A stretch of DNA of 64,000 bases from Paragorgia papillata (taxonomy: Eukaryota > Cnidaria > Anthozoa > Scleralcyonacea > Coralliidae): the NCBI GenBank assembly GCA_035771165.1, contig JAWNZC010000353.1:1571501-1635500 (forward strand). Direction: 5' to 3'. Under the pieces are notes generated by a model, which saw only the letters and a program-made list of their open reading frames with translations, did not search any database and had not been told where the DNA came from. Each line of letters opens with the position of its first letter. Position 1 is the stretch's first letter. Position numbers and translations under genes: made by a program. Shown piece after piece: positions 11,307-23,608 of the stretch.

Positions 11307-11519
11307 TTAACTCTTTCCTGTCCGAATTGGTCTTAAGTATTTTATTCTGGCTAACGCCAGACGATTTTATTCATCTCTGGGGAAGCCCTCGGACAGGAAT
11401 GAGTTATAAACTATCTCTATAACTCTTTCCTGTCCGAATTGGTCTTTAGTATTTTATTCTGGCTAAGGCCAGACGATTTTATTCATCTCTGGGGAAGCCC
11501 GCGGACAGGAATGAGTTAA
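11307..11519. repeat. two tandem copies of a ~100-bp palindromic element
   Basis: Copies at 11307-11406 and 11420-11519 each begin near TTAACTC/ATAACTC, contain the self-complementary core TCTGGCTAACGCCAGA flanked by TTTTATTC and TTTTATTCA, and end in the inverted start (GACAGGAATGAGTTA). The same family recurs at 23508, 31715, 31827 and 51945-52210. Confidence 0.85.
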
Positions 11520-12390
11520 TGCATATAACTATTATAGTAAAAACAATAATGTACCAGTAATCGTGTAGTTATAACAATATTGCATGAACCAAAGTAAAAT
11601 CATTGTTTAGAAGTAAGGAAAAGGAAGAAGTCCAAAAATGTCATCAAAATCATTACGACAAACAAACATTGGTTAGTCTTTAAGAAATATGATTGCATTG
11701 AGGCAGCAGAAATATGACCCATGCTACAAGGCTGCCGCTGGCATCGGTTAGATCCAGCTTATATTCAGTCACTGTTTTTTTGTAGTAGACAACTTGTGAT
11801 TTCGGCGATGTTGAATTTCATTCGTTTTTGTCTGAAAACGCTTATTTTTTGACAAGGTTATAGCTTTCGACCCCACAACTTCGACGTGCTTGATAAGCAA
11901 AATTCAAGATTTTTCAAAACTGAGTAGAGACATTTGAAGTCGCTGTTGTGTTTTTTTTCTTGTAAGATAAGCGGTGAAAACATTTTGCAGTAATATCATT
12001 ATATAAAATTAAAACCTAATTGGAAGAAGGAGGGTTGTTCCAATTCTAATAAAATCGAATTAATTGCCTCCAATGCCAAAAATAATGTCACAATAACACA
12101 AATGTTAAAAGAATCCATAGCTTTAGCTCGATACGTTTTTAAAACTGTACTGATCGATCATCAGTGGCTTCATAATTATGGAAACAAACGCAAAAAGATG
12201 TTGCGTAAAAGTGGTCGTTTAATAACTGAAGGGTTGTACAGGTCAATTAAGGTGGTGGTTCGTGAAGTTTTGACTGCATCTTTTTAAATTATTTGAAATT
12301 TACATCAATATTTTGTGAAATAATAAATTCTCATATATTCCCGATTTGGAGATGTGTAAAAAATAACTTTAACAACATACTATAATTCAC

Positions 12391-12477
12391 TTCAGAGCAG
12401 TCTTTGTCGATCATCGAAATGTCATCTATGGCAATATCCCCCAATGGTCCGCTGCCACGAGCAGCTATAATGATAAT
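12391..12477 (-). CDS. MAM domain last exon (partial gene)
   Basis: This 87-base, phase 0/0 exon follows a TTTTAG acceptor and ends at a GTGAAT donor. The peptide IIIIAARGSGPLGDIAIDDI, then a Cys nine residues later, is the hallmark C-terminal block of MAM domains (a small-residue/RG turn, then G-D-I-A-I-D-D-I and a closing Cys). It joins in frame to the 3' end of the exon at 14374-14636, where a typical MAM strand ending NDYH leads straight into the isoleucine strand. MAM domains are extracellular beta-sandwich adhesion or oligomerisation modules, so this part of the protein lies outside the cell or in a lumen. Confidence 0.87.
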
Positions 12478-13509
12478 CTAAAATTGAAGCAAATTATATT
12501 AGATTTTGTTTAAAAAGATGAAGCGGTTGTTGGGGATGATTATACTCAATTTATTTCGTATTCAAATTACATCAAACATACATTTATAAGAGTACATATG
12601 CACAGAGCTTTATGTTTTATTTGTTAAATAGAAGCAAACAAGTCACATTTAAAACCAAACCAATAACAAAAACTGGCGTTTTGCCAATGCAAGTTTCCGT
12701 TTAAATTAGAATTTGTCCGACTAGTTGGTTTAAACCAAAACAATTAGGCAACTCGTCGCTTTTTCCTATAGTAGACTGCTCATAGACGTCATATTGTATG
12801 AAATTGTGAAATAGATACTGATATTTAAACGCAAACATTGATACGCTAATTTAAAACAATGTGTGCGGATTTTTACTGTATTGTTCACAGTGTACCATAT
12901 AGTGTAAACAATGTTTAGTTTGACGTGATGTTTTTGTATGTTGCTAATTTGTGTTGATAAAATTGTGTCACAAGGTTTTAATTATTAATTAAAATTATGT
13001 CTTTGCGCTTCAACCACATAAATAATTTATTTCGCTTATCAAAATCCCTCTGTTGCTCAGGACGTTTTCAGAGCAGGTTAGCTGCATAGATTTTAGTTGT
13101 TGTCTTACAACAAATCGTTACATATATCGCGTATATCTTATACAGTGGTGTTCCACTTACGTGGTGTTCCACAAACCTTATCCTAAATACTATTATCGCC
13201 ATGCAAACTTTCAAAGAATTCGGTATAAATAATATAAACAAAGTAGGTATAAATAACATAAACATTTAGTGCCTGTAGATATGTACAAAGCTGTTGTCCG
13301 TTTTCGGTGTGATGGTCTGCGGTTGGCAGGTTATTTTTTGATACTCTGACTTGGAGGGAAAGGTATTTGCTTTCTACGTAGATTAAGAAACCTTGTTGCC
13401 AGAGAATTACGTGCTCTGTGTTCCGAGTGTGCCTGGACAAAGAAGACTTCGCTGTCAAATACACGATAAATGTTACGATTATGGCGTATAAGCAATCACT
13501 AAATTTTAT

Positions 13510-13936
13510 GAAACGTTTTAGGCTCGATTTCCAGCCGTATCTTGGGCTCCAGTAGTCACCTCCCCCGAAATCACGGCTGGCCTCGTGAGCTTGTGCATTG
13601 TCGATTCCACCAATCACATAAGTGCCTGCGCATTTTCAGCAGGCATATATTATTAGGATTATTGCATGAATTAGCTTGTCAGTTCAAAATGTCGATCAAT
13701 AGAGTGCTGATGAGTGTGGCTGATTGTCTAAAGATTTACAACGGGTAGCTTTAGAGAAATTTGTTAATGGCCAATATGTTCTCGTCATTTAACCTACAGG
13801 ATCGCGAAAGTCAGTTATATTTCAGTCAGCATCTATGGTTGTTGATATCGTTCTGTGGCTCACGCGTCCAGCCGTCTCTTCCGGGGAAGGTAAGTACCGG
13901 GGCCCGAGATACGGCTGAAAATCGAGAAACCTTTCT
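13510..13936. mobile_element. foldback/MITE in an intron
   Basis: About 55-60 bases at 13511-13570 (GGCTCGATTTCCAGCCGTAT) recur inverted at 13870-13935 (ATACGGCTGAAAATCGAGAA). The span has no transposase, and the open frame on the minus strand across the left arm is not supported. Confidence 0.65.
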
Positions 13937-13958
13937 GCTCTAAAATATTGCTTCCAAT

Positions 13959-14139
13959 AGACCTTATTAGAAAATGGCCGCCGAATTAAAATTATTTTAT
14001 ATACATATAAATTAGCCCTTATGAATTCGTTTTCATGTGTGAAATTGAAAATAATTTTAACTTTAAAACGAGGTCATAAGGGCTAATTTATATGCACATA
14101 AAAGAATTCTAATTCGGTGGCTATTTTTGAATAAGGTTG
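13959..14139. mobile_element. foldback element, family A
   Basis: Ends ACCTTATTAG and ATAAGGTT face each other. Inner arms share CATAAATTAGCCCTTATG and its inverse around a loop near 14030-14060. Related to the element at 41027-41218 (shared GGCTAATTTA and CACATAAAAGAAT blocks). Confidence 0.75.
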
Positions 14140-14373
14140 TTAAATAGGACAAAAGCTCAATAAAATAAATTATTTTCATAGTTGAACCGCAAATAAATTG
14201 TTTTGGTTATGTAATATCTCAGGTGCAAACTCGCTATTGTGCTATTTTGTTTTAAAACAATAAACCGCCCTTGTTCTGCAATACTCGGCCATTGTTCTAG
14301 GGCGAAAACACACAATAGTAAGTCCAAGCCTGAAATATCACCATGCAAACATTTAAATTAGCTAAGTTCTAAC

Positions 14374-14636
14374 ATGATAATCATTCTTTGATGCTACGTT
14401 CAACCAGGCTTTATTCCAAATACGGTTATCAAGACCATTTCTTGTCCAAAGAAGTTCTTTTTCTGTACTTTGATTCAATAAAGCTTTGTAAATGCTTAAA
14501 TTACCAATATGTTTTCCAAACATATGATAGTAGAAAGTAAAACAAACATTCTTCCCGCCTTGAAAAGGTCCTCCTTCTAGTTGTGCTATGTCTCCAGCTA
14601 CCCTTGGAGGACTTGCTTCAATGAACATGTACCTTC
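14374..14636 (-). CDS. MAM domain central exon (partial gene)
   Basis: This is a 263-base exon entering in phase 1 and leaving in phase 0. The acceptor is a clear CCTGTTCCAG; the donor GTTAGA is weak but gives the right phase. Signature MAM strands appear in order: GRYMFIEASPPR, GDIAQLEGGPF, a Cys in CFTFYYHMFG, a NLSIY strand, then ELLWTRNG and W-N-K-A-W. The conserved W/F-Y-H-M-x-G core is present. Joined to 16685-16828 upstream the codon split is exact (G|GA), giving the expected YSDAGRYMFIEAS junction. Family and location are secure; the identity of the whole protein is not. Confidence 0.92.
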
Positions 14637-16684
14637 CTGGAACAGGTATAATAATTGGAAATAAATAGTAATATTTTATCGTAAATTGGTGCGATTTAAA
14701 AGTTGTAACCGTTAGATAAATATAAATGTGATAAACATGGTAAAGTGTTTTCAAGGTAAACAAAATCATGTCCTTAAGTTTGCGGATACACTTATTATTG
14801 ATTTGTTGAGCTTTCGGCATGTTGACCCATGCAGGACAAGGTCAATCTGCCGTTTGCTAACGTCATTTATCAAATTTATTGAAAATTCATGAAGAAAATT
14901 CAAAATAAATGAATATTTAATCAATATCTGTACATGCCATACAGATTCGTCATGATTATTTACATAAACTTTTTCCTCAATTTACTTACTAATAGCTAAA
15001 ATCACTCCAACTTGAAAAATAGTTTGAAAACATGGCTATTTAGATAAACGAGATACAGATCGCTGCTCATGCGTTATCTATTACATAAAGTATTAAAGTC
15101 ACATGGTGAAATAAATATTTAATAATAACAATAATAATAAGTTTATGTTATATATCATGTTCGTCATTGAGGTATGTGCCTAATGCTTCTAATCTTGCAA
15201 AGTGAAAAAAAAAATATACAAGCTTCATCCTTAAAAAATCGCTCATTAATATCTCATTGCACTTCTCTCGTGTTCAAATGACGTCAAACGTACTTTATGA
15301 GAATACATATGCACAGGAGCGATATGTTCTATTTGTTTCATAAAACAAGAAGAAAAATCCAATCTTAAAGTTGGACAGTTTTTTAAAGCTGACTGGCTTT
15401 TCCTGCCATGCAAGTGACCCTATCCTACGCCATTCCAGGCTATTTTACGTCATTCATGACTTTCGTATTCTCATAAATGCCCGGGTCCTGGCCAATCAGG
15501 GCATGCGTAAAGGACACTTTAATTTAATTTAATGAAGTGGTCTTTCACCAATTGACAGTAGAGTGTAGCTCAGCATGGTTAGGCTTCATGTCTCATTGTT
15601 TACCTATTGTGGGTTATATAGGAGTAGTTACTATTAGGTAAGAGTTGTTTCTTGGTTTTGCTTTTTTTATTACACAAAAAGAGAACATTTTCCTACTTTT
15701 CAATGATTTATATATTTACTTGCGAAAGCTTGAGCTAATTAAAATATCTGTGGAAACACACGTTTTTTGGGGCTCACATTCCATCTGATATATCATTGTT
15801 CAGATTAAGTTGTGAGTGAACATGGTAAGAGCACGTTGAAATAAGAGTAAAAATAAACATAAACATGAACATGGACATGGACATGGACATGAACAAAAAC
15901 ATAAACGTGAACAGCAATTTGAAGTAAACATGAAAGTAAACGGAACGCCAACGCCAAAAGACCAAGGATAAGGACGCGGTCTGGGACGCGGTTGAGAACG
16001 CGGATGGGAAGGTGAACATGTTCGTTAAAACACATATACAAATGCGCACACAAAGAGCGGCAGTGCTGAGGACGAGAACAGGATCCGGGAAAAATCACCA
16101 AAAAAAAATACGAAGAACTAAACAAAAATGAAAATAAACTTCGCGTGTTTACCAATGCATCTCCTATACACGAATGTAACCACAAAAAACGCATCAAACA
16201 ATTAATCACTTGACCCGCAACAAGTTACATTTAAAGGGCACTGACTAACAGAATTAAGCCTTTTTATGCTCAAATTGTTCAGCTTAGCGTAGGTAAAACA
16301 CGGAATACGACAACTTCATTTAAATTTCATTATTTTTGTTCAAAATTTTCTTTTGGTTAAAAACAGACCACGGCAAACACAGTAACGGCTACGATACAGC
16401 GACGACGCAAACGTCAATCTCAATTTCAACGACAACGAAGATGACTGCGATGACGACTATGATAACGACGATACGGATAAGATTTCACACGGCTAGTTCC
16501 AAGCTTTATATGCACTGAGCGAGATAAGTGACCCAACATTTTAAAAATATACAGGTAATTTTGAGAGGTAAGTCCAAAACAACAGTAACTAAAACTTGTG
16601 GTTTATCACTGTATCGAATCAAAGGAAAAACTCTTACTCGTGGTTAAACAAAATACTCAAATAAGCTTATAGTTTAAAGTCAAC
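14637..16684. other. intron of the MAM/LDLa gene
   Basis: Phase and splice sites place this between two MAM exons. It contains a degenerate ACATGG/ACATGA hexamer run at about 15857-15912 and nothing else I can name. Confidence 0.6.
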
Positions 16685-16828
16685 CTGCATCAGAATATGT
16701 CGTGTGGTCAACTCCTGGTCCAGTCTGGTCGGTAGACGTATCACCATTATTGATCGACCAATCAAAATCGTCATGAACGAGTCCAGACTGACGCCAGTAA
16801 CAAAAGCCATCTTCAAAGTCACAACCAC
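16685..16828 (-). CDS. MAM domain first exon of the complete MAM (partial gene)
   Basis: This is a 144-base exon, phase 1 in and phase 1 out, with an AAAG acceptor and a GTTGAC donor. It encodes GCDFEDGFCYWRQ followed by HDDFDWSINNG and TGPGVDHT, which is the canonical opening of a MAM domain (C-D-F-E-x-G-x-C-x-W, D-x-D-W, then the T-G-P-x-x-D-H loop). It splices cleanly to 14374-14636. The two Cys residues form the first MAM disulphide by family knowledge. A plus-strand reading of this region shows nothing. Confidence 0.92.
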
Positions 16829-18117
16829 CTTTAAATTAAGCATAAATAAATTATGAAACGTCCATACTAGGATCCACATAGCATTAGCGGTAAAATTGGT
16901 AAATATTCACATAATTAGATAACATTAATCAACATAACAAAGAATATGAATTAATAACTATTGATTAACAATTTCTGATTTTTCTTGAGCGTGCGCACGT
17001 GTGTGACAAATTTTGGTAAAAGATACGAGAACGTTAAAGGGAATAAACCGCAATGGCATTTCTTACTTCTGCAACAGCAATGCAGAAACATTTCTCGATG
17101 TAAACTGTTCGAAATTTCCTAAAATTTAAATATTTTAATCTGGCTGTCGAGATGTAGGAGACGAGTTGGCTATGTTTAACACACAAAAAATAGAGAACAG
17201 TTCGTGTTGCTAACTTTTTATGTTTCCTACTGAACTCAAAGAACAAGAGTTATAGTCAAGACCTAAAAATGTTTTGGTACACTGTAAAAATTGAATGATT
17301 AAAATAGCAGTTTGAAATTGGTAACAACCAATTATATTTGGTCAAAATATGTAATTGAATTAGTTATAACCGAAAAATATTGGTTACGGTAAACAATTAT
17401 TGATTGATCGCTGTATAACGTTAGGTTTATATTAGTTAAAATAGACAATATGTTTTTGTGACAACCAGTAAAGGTTGGTCAAGATGAAGAATTTACCAAA
17501 TAAAACTATAAATACGTAAACGCAATAACCCTTCACCCGTTTTTTACCGGTACATGAATATTTTGGGGAAAAGACTGATTAGGAAACGCCCTTGTGCTCT
17601 TTTTAATTGGGAGCCTGGAAATAACCACTCATACACATAAGTATGAAGGAAATAATTCAAGATAATATTAAAAAAAAGAATACGATTAACAAATTTGCAC
17701 GATGCATCCAGGGTTTGAACACGACCATGTTTGTAAAACAACAGAGGATGTTACGAACAGATTACTAAAGCATAAATCAAAGAGTCATTCAAATATTAGG
17801 ATCATCAATTTTACAGTTCTTTTCTTTCATTATTTCAAAGAACATTGGTAGATTATCTAAAAATATTTCAATTTTCAAAAGTCATTGAAAACAACTCAAA
17901 CAACTGAAATACAAACTCAAATTCGTTTAAAATAACAAAAACAATTTTTCATTCCAAACTATAAATTGCTGTTTATCGGTGTTTACACATTATTTCAATA
18001 GCATCTGTACAAGTTTTACAGACAAAATATTTTCTTTTTTTTGATATTTTATGCCGAATTATAAAAATAGGCACGCTTAGGCGTGCATGCATCTACTGTT
18101 TAGCCCGTTTAGCTACG

Positions 18118-18682
18118 GTGAATCTGAATAGCCTTTTAACTAATGTTTCAAGTGTACAGTTGACATGTTAGATCCTCGGCCAAGATGTCTTAGCTATAAG
18201 TTTGTATGCAGAAATCAACTGTACTTGGCACTGCTTGAGTTATATGTAGGCGTATACAACACTTATTCAAAAAGCGCCTTGATAATTTTTCAGACAAATC
18301 AATGTGTTACCTAGAACGAAAAGCGATATAGTGTGACATTCTTTTAACAATGCGATTAGCGACTGCGTTTCCTGAGCGAGTGCTCGTTTGGCTTTGAATC
18401 AAGATCTTTCTGAAATCGGAATAGCCTTTTAACTAATGTTTCAAGTGTACTGTTGACATGTTAGCTATAAATTTATACGCGGAAATCAACTGTACTTGGC
18501 ACTGTTTGGGTTATTTATAGGCGTATAAAATACTTATTCTAAAAGCGCGTTGATCGTTGTTCAGGCAAATCAATGAATGTGTTACTAGAGTCTAACATAT
18601 AGTATAGTAAAAATTAATAGAACGAAAGCGATATAGGGTGATATTCTTTTAAAAATGTGACTAACTAACGACCGTGTTTCCT
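18118..18682. repeat. direct duplication of ~260 bases in an intron
   Basis: Two copies (about 18118-18372 and 18415-18682) share GCCTTTTAACTAATGTTTCA, AATCAACTGTACTTGGCACT and AGCGATATAG blocks with about one change per ten bases and small indels. Followed at 18780-19220 by degenerate repeats of CTCAACTCAACGCGAAC and ACACAACACACT words. Confidence 0.75.
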
Positions 18683-20074
18683 GTTTTTCCCAGTTTACCT
18701 AAAATTGTCATTTTGTGATTAGGGATAAGGCAAACGACAAACTATTCACAATACATGCTCTAAACACTAGCTACTAAATACGGAATGGCACAACAAACCA
18801 AATAGACACAAACGTCGTCTGATCGTATTTATGATCGCCATTCATTGCTCAACTCAACGCGAACACATTCACAACACACTGTATTAAAACACAGCATGTC
18901 GCTTTGATCGGTTTTTACATCATTCAGCGCGAACACTAGCAAAGCAAGTTCATTTAATTCATCAACTATGCTATAGTTTAAAATCACTTCACAAAACGAG
19001 GAGGATATATTCACAACACACTATTATTAACACAAAATGTCGCTCTGATCGCATTTTAGATCAACATTCAGCGCGAACAAATACAAACCCACTATATAGA
19101 CACAACACTATAGTGACACAACTTGTCGTTCTCATCGTATTTCTATTCGCCAATTCAGTGCTCAACTCAGCGCGAACTATTAGATTCGTGGCAAAGTACG
19201 CTATAATTTAAAATCACTTCGGAAAACGACCAGATCTACAGTATTTGGCTATCACTCGGTAAGTTGTTGTGCCACCCTGCATTTTCATTGGCTGCGAAGG
19301 CATCATCCACTAACATTCGGTACATTGTCCTTTAACCCTGCATTCTCATTGGCTCCGAAGTTATTCTATTGTTTACGTAACTTAACTTAACCTAACTTAA
19401 CTTACTCAACCCGTCGATAGCACAGTATCTACTAGCGCATGCGCAGTAGATACAAAAAAGCTACGCTAAGCGACAAGTGGTTTTACTAAAAAAAATATTT
19501 AAAAGAAGATATTAAAACGACAGCCGCAGTAAAGAATACAAAATAGCAACCAAAAACTTGAAATGGATCCGTTTAAAATACTTTATAGACACACAGTCTA
19601 CAAGATTGATAGAATTATCAGAAAGAAATTAAGAAATTATCAGTAAGAAGATATAATTATTGAAAGCGGCCGTATATATAAAAGATATAATTACTGAAAG
19701 ATATGATTACTGAAAGCGGCCGCTCTCTATTTTTACCGTATTGGCTAATTACTTTTTGTTTTTTTGTTTTTTCTTTGTCTGTTTTTTTTTGCTGTTGCTG
19801 CTTCTACCTTTTGAGGTTTGGTTTGACGGGCCTCCTTCTCTCAAAATGTAGTTTGCTTTACACGAAAACACTGATTTGTTTCTGTTCTTTTCCCCAAAAC
19901 ACTTTTCTCAAGTCTTTTTGTCCAGAATAGATTATGTTGTTAGGTCAAATGTTGTTTTTTTTGTCAAGAACTATATTATTTCCAGTGCCCCACAATCTTT
20001 ACCGCGCATGTTCCTACCACACATATATACAAATATTCAGATCACAGACATTGGCATTCTTTGGCGCTTTTCTT

Positions 20075-20159
20075 AACGCGTGTAAAATGCATTCCACGCG
20101 TGTCGAGATTAGCACCCTCACCGGGCTTCGGGCGTTCGGCCCATTGCCCGGGCTCGGGC
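20075..20159. repeat. GC-rich dispersed repeat, copy 2
   Basis: Same block as 581-663, including ACGCGTGTAA at the left and the CCCGGGCTCGGG end. It lies in the intron just downstream of the linker exon. Confidence 0.75.
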
Positions 20160-20313
20160 ATTTTATAGTTGTTAAATTAGTAACACAAATATTAATTGCA
20201 TAATTTAACAATTCTATTATGTGGTGAAAGTTGATCATTTTAAAATGGTCATTTCAACCATATAAGCTTCGTTGTTTAATTAGTAATATATTGATACAAC
20301 GTTAGATTGATAC

Positions 20314-20384
20314 CTGTATTGTAACCACAAAGAGTGTTGTTCTTGAAATCTGTCGAACAACCCATGTCATTTAATCTGCATGCT
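20314..20384 (-). CDS. short Cys-containing linker exon between LDLa and MAM (partial gene)
   Basis: This is a 71-base exon with donor ACAG|GTATCA. It encodes ACRLNDMGCSTDF and NNTLCGYNT, giving three Cys in 23 residues, just ahead of the MAM start at 16828. Phase 1 out fits the two-base overhang of that exon exactly. The acceptor is uncertain. An AG at 20392-20393 has the better pyrimidine tract but gives the wrong incoming phase for the LDLa exon at 20896-21037. AGs ending the exon at 20384 or about 20374 restore the phase. It could be a degenerate MAM start, since NNTLCGYN resembles the G-x-x-C-G-W motif. Confidence 0.58.
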
Positions 20385-20817
20385 CTTTTACCTAAAAAAT
20401 AGCGTGTATTTAGTTGGAAGTGGTGAGTTATGTAAAATCCCAGCTGTGCGTTATCCACTGAAGCTCGATTTCTTCAGGGCGTAAAAGGTGACGCGTTCGA
20501 CGTTTTTTTTGTTGTTGTTGAAATTCAACAGTTTTCTTCCTGATCATTTCACATGAATACTTACATGACAAAAGAGAAAGGTCCAACTCCGACAATGTAA
20601 TAAAAAAAGCTTTCTGTAAAATAGTGCTATTTCTGTTTACGTATATTTTTTTCTGGATTTGAACAAAGTATCCAGCAGCATCCCAAGGATGCACGTGCAT
20701 AATGTGCAAAATGCAGTAATTGTAACAACACGTTTTCAGCTTCTTAACATTATCCAAAGCAACGAATGAAAATCTTTAATGACTTATGGCATTCGCATTG
20801 TTGTTGTCAATGTTGTC

Positions 20818-20818
<1 letters not shown>

Positions 20819-20853
<35 letters not shown>
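20819..20853. repeat. (AT)n microsatellite
   Basis: A pure AT run just downstream of the LDLa exon on the minus strand. A second run lies at 22375-22410. Confidence 0.9.
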
Positions 20854-20854
<1 letters not shown>

Positions 20855-20895
20855 TTTACAAAAGGAAGTTCTAGTTGTGTTTAAGTTTAACTTAC

Positions 20896-21037
20896 TGTTT
20901 TTTTTCGCCTGGAGGAACGCCACATATCTCTGGCTCGTCTGCTCTATCCAAGCAATCCGTCACACCATCGCAGGTAGAATTCCAAGAAACGCATCTGCCA
21001 CTAGGACAATAATATTGACTTGATGAACAACCAAAAT
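20896..21037 (-). CDS. LDL-receptor class A module exon (partial gene)
   Basis: This is a 142-base exon with a CTTTTTGCAG acceptor and a perfect GTAAGT donor (phase 1 in, phase 2 out). The 46 whole codons contain the six-Cys LDLa pattern: C-x6-YYC, SGRC, the CDGVTDC block, then D-R-A-D-E and a final Cys. The acidic C-D-G/D-x-x-D-E cage that binds calcium is present, with Ala in place of the common Ser. The incoming split codon is completed by the last base of the exon at 36133-36354, adding a Tyr before FGCSSSQ. LDLa modules are extracellular ligand-binding units and alternate with MAM domains in large cnidarian and vertebrate MALRD-type proteins. Confidence 0.88.
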
Positions 21038-21189
21038 CTGCAAAAAGGAAAATATGAATCCTCACATTTGACAATTTTTATTCTAAAAGAGTGGCAAACA
21101 ATATCCATATAATAGTCCGAAGCTTTACATGCCAATCTATATACTGTAAATATAACATTATTTGTGGGTATACCCCTTATGGAAAAAAT

Positions 21190-22340
21190 TACACACAGTC
21201 ACTCAGCGGTGATACACTGTGTAAAACACACTGTGGAACACTGTGTCTTTATGCGTTTACTCTGTGTTAACACTGTGTTATCTGTGTCACTCAATTCAAA
21301 ACGTCCCAATCACACATAGTCACTCAGTGATACACTGTGTAAAACACACTGTGTTCACGGCGAGGACACTATGTGTTTACTCTGCATGTGTTAACACTGT
21401 GTTATCTTAGTGTCACTCAGTTCAAAACGTATCAATTACACATAGTCACTCAGTGATACACTGTGTAAAATACACTGTGGAACACTGTGTGTTAACATTG
21501 TTTTATCTCAGTGTCACTCAGTTCAAAACGTCTCAATTACACATAGTCACTCAGTGATACACTGTGTAAAACACACTGTGGAACACGGTGTGTTAACATT
21601 GTTTTATCTCAGTGTCACTCAGTTCAAAACGTCCTAATTACACATAGTCACTAAGTGATACATTGTATAAAACACACTGTGTTCACGGCGAGGACACTAT
21701 GTGTTTACTCTGTGTTAACACTGTGTTATCTCAGTGCCACTCAGTTCAAAACGTCCTAATTATAGATAGTCACTCAGTGATACACTGTGTAAAACACACT
21801 GTGGAACACTATGTGAGTGTTTACTCTGTGTCAACACTGTGTTCTCTCAGTGTCACTCAGTTCAAAACGTCCTAATTATACATAGTCACTCAGTGATACA
21901 CTGTGTAAAAAACACTGTGGAACACTGTGTGTTAACATTGTTTTATCTCAGTGTCACTCAGTTCAAAACGTCCTAATTACACATAGTCACTAAGTGATAC
22001 ACTGTGTAAAACACACTGTGGAACACTGTGTGTTTACTCTGTGTTAACACTGTGTTCTCTCAGTGTCACTCAGTTCAAAACGTCTCAATTTCACAGTCAC
22101 TCTGTGTTAACTCAGAGAAACACTGTGTAAAACACACTGTTTACACCGTGAACAATGTGTGTTTACTCTGTGTTAATACAGCATTCACCGCATGGATACT
22201 CTGTGAACACGAGTTCACACTCTTGTTTATTACACACAGTGAACATCCTGTGCATAACACTGTAAACACACTGTGATCAACAGAATTACACGCAGTGTGA
22301 TCCTAGAACTTTTTCACAGTGTTAACATGCAATCTACATA
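21190..22340. repeat. CACTGTGT-rich tandem array
   Basis: About ten units of roughly 90-120 bases are built from CACTCAGTGATACACTGTG, AAAACACACTGTG and GTGTCACTCAGTTCAAAACG, with indels between units and decay toward the right. Many words are self-complementary (CACTCAGTG, CACAGTGTG). Open frames on the plus strand only reflect the repeat. Confidence 0.9.
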
Positions 22341-22367
22341 GGGCAACACAGCATTTCATTCACACTG

Positions 22368-22412
<45 letters not shown>

Positions 22413-23130
22413 TACAAAAAAAACTCACAAAAAAACACGGGCTAGTCTCACTATGTTTTACCGTGGTTTTACACAGTGCCCAAAATGTAACAAACAGTAC
22501 AGTGCACACACTGTTTATAGCAGAGTATTCCACGATGTTACAGTATAATCACACAGTCACTATTTTAAATTGGGAACAATATAAGCTACCATACTAATAA
22601 TTACTAATACACATGATGTGAAAAGAGATAGTGAAGTGAATACACATTGTAAATAATGTATTGTAGCACAGTATCCAACTAGATTAATACTGTATAGCTT
22701 ACATCATGAACATGAAGGTAAAGCACTCACAAACATGTAATATTATAATATTTAGTAGCAACACTGTAATTATGCATACGTATATAAAAAATTAATGCAC
22801 ACAGATATTACAATACGTGCAGCCATAATACATTGCCTAACAAAACTTTAAGCGTCACATGTACTGTAAGTAAGATTTGTTAACTTCTCTCTGTCAATCA
22901 TATGTTTTTTGACATGTCTTTGATCTTTGCATTTTGGCTGAACTTGTTATTTCTGGGTAAAAGGCCAACACAAACTCTAAATAAAAAGTTTGTCGCTGTA
23001 ATCGATTACATTATACCTACAATAGTTCAACCCTGTTATCTGTATGGCTCGCGGTCAGAATCGCACCAAAAAATAAGGATTCTATTTCGACGGGCAGATA
23101 ATTTTCAAATATAAACACATAAGTTCTAAA

Positions 23131-23400
23131 TGTAGGAATGACCTACAACGACCTCCAATGATTTACAACACCGACCTATACAGTACAATGACCTCATACA
23201 TGCAACGACCAACAACGACACACAACGAACTCATACAATGACATACAAGACCTACAATGATCTACAACGGCCAAGAATGACCTAGTACTGTACAATTATC
23301 TACAACGTCTGACAGCGACCTACAACAATCTACAATGACCTACAGCGACCTCATACAATGACCTACAACGTCGAACAAGGACCCATACATCAGTACAGTC
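23131..23400. repeat. ~10-bp CCTACAACGA-type minisatellite
   Basis: Irregular repeats of GACCTACAACGA and variants with CATACAATGA cover about 270 bases. Confidence 0.8.
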
Positions 23401-23507
23401 AAAATGTCGCTTTCATTACTGATTTTTTTAAACATTCATGGAGCAAAATTGACAGCATTTGACACACGGCGGATAAATACAGGCACAGTACCCTCTAAAT
23501 TTATGCC

Positions 23508-23608
23508 TTAACTCATCCCTCTCCTAGGGCTTCCCCAGAGGTGAATAAAATCGTCTGGTGTTAGTCAGAATAAAATACCAAAGACCGATTCAGACAGGAA
23601 AGTGTTAA
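23508..23608. repeat. palindromic element copy
   Basis: Starts TTAACTCATCC and ends AGTGTTAA, with the core AATAAAATCGTCTGG and a slightly decayed GTTAGTCAGA half. Confidence 0.8.

Larger units (their letters stand above)
9485..12390. other. no host gene recognised
   Basis: Apart from the Penelope-like remnant and palindromic elements this stretch is AT-rich and unassigned. At least one exon of the MAM/LDLa gene should lie between 12390 and 1537, but none could be identified. A weak frame near 11700-11775 (minus) was considered and rejected. Confidence 0.5.

Noticed and set aside
11690..11775. Minus-strand frame with Y-K-L-D-L-T-D-A-S-G considered as a fibrinogen-type exon
   Set aside because: The motif is too short, no second conserved block follows, and the donor is not convincing.
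13183..13617. 144-codon minus-strand frame
   Set aside because: It crosses an arm of a foldback element and shows no domain or splice context.
21190..22340. Regular repeats considered as a CRISPR array
   Set aside because: Units are 90-120 bases, diverge continuously, have no unique spacers, and the DNA is clearly eukaryotic.
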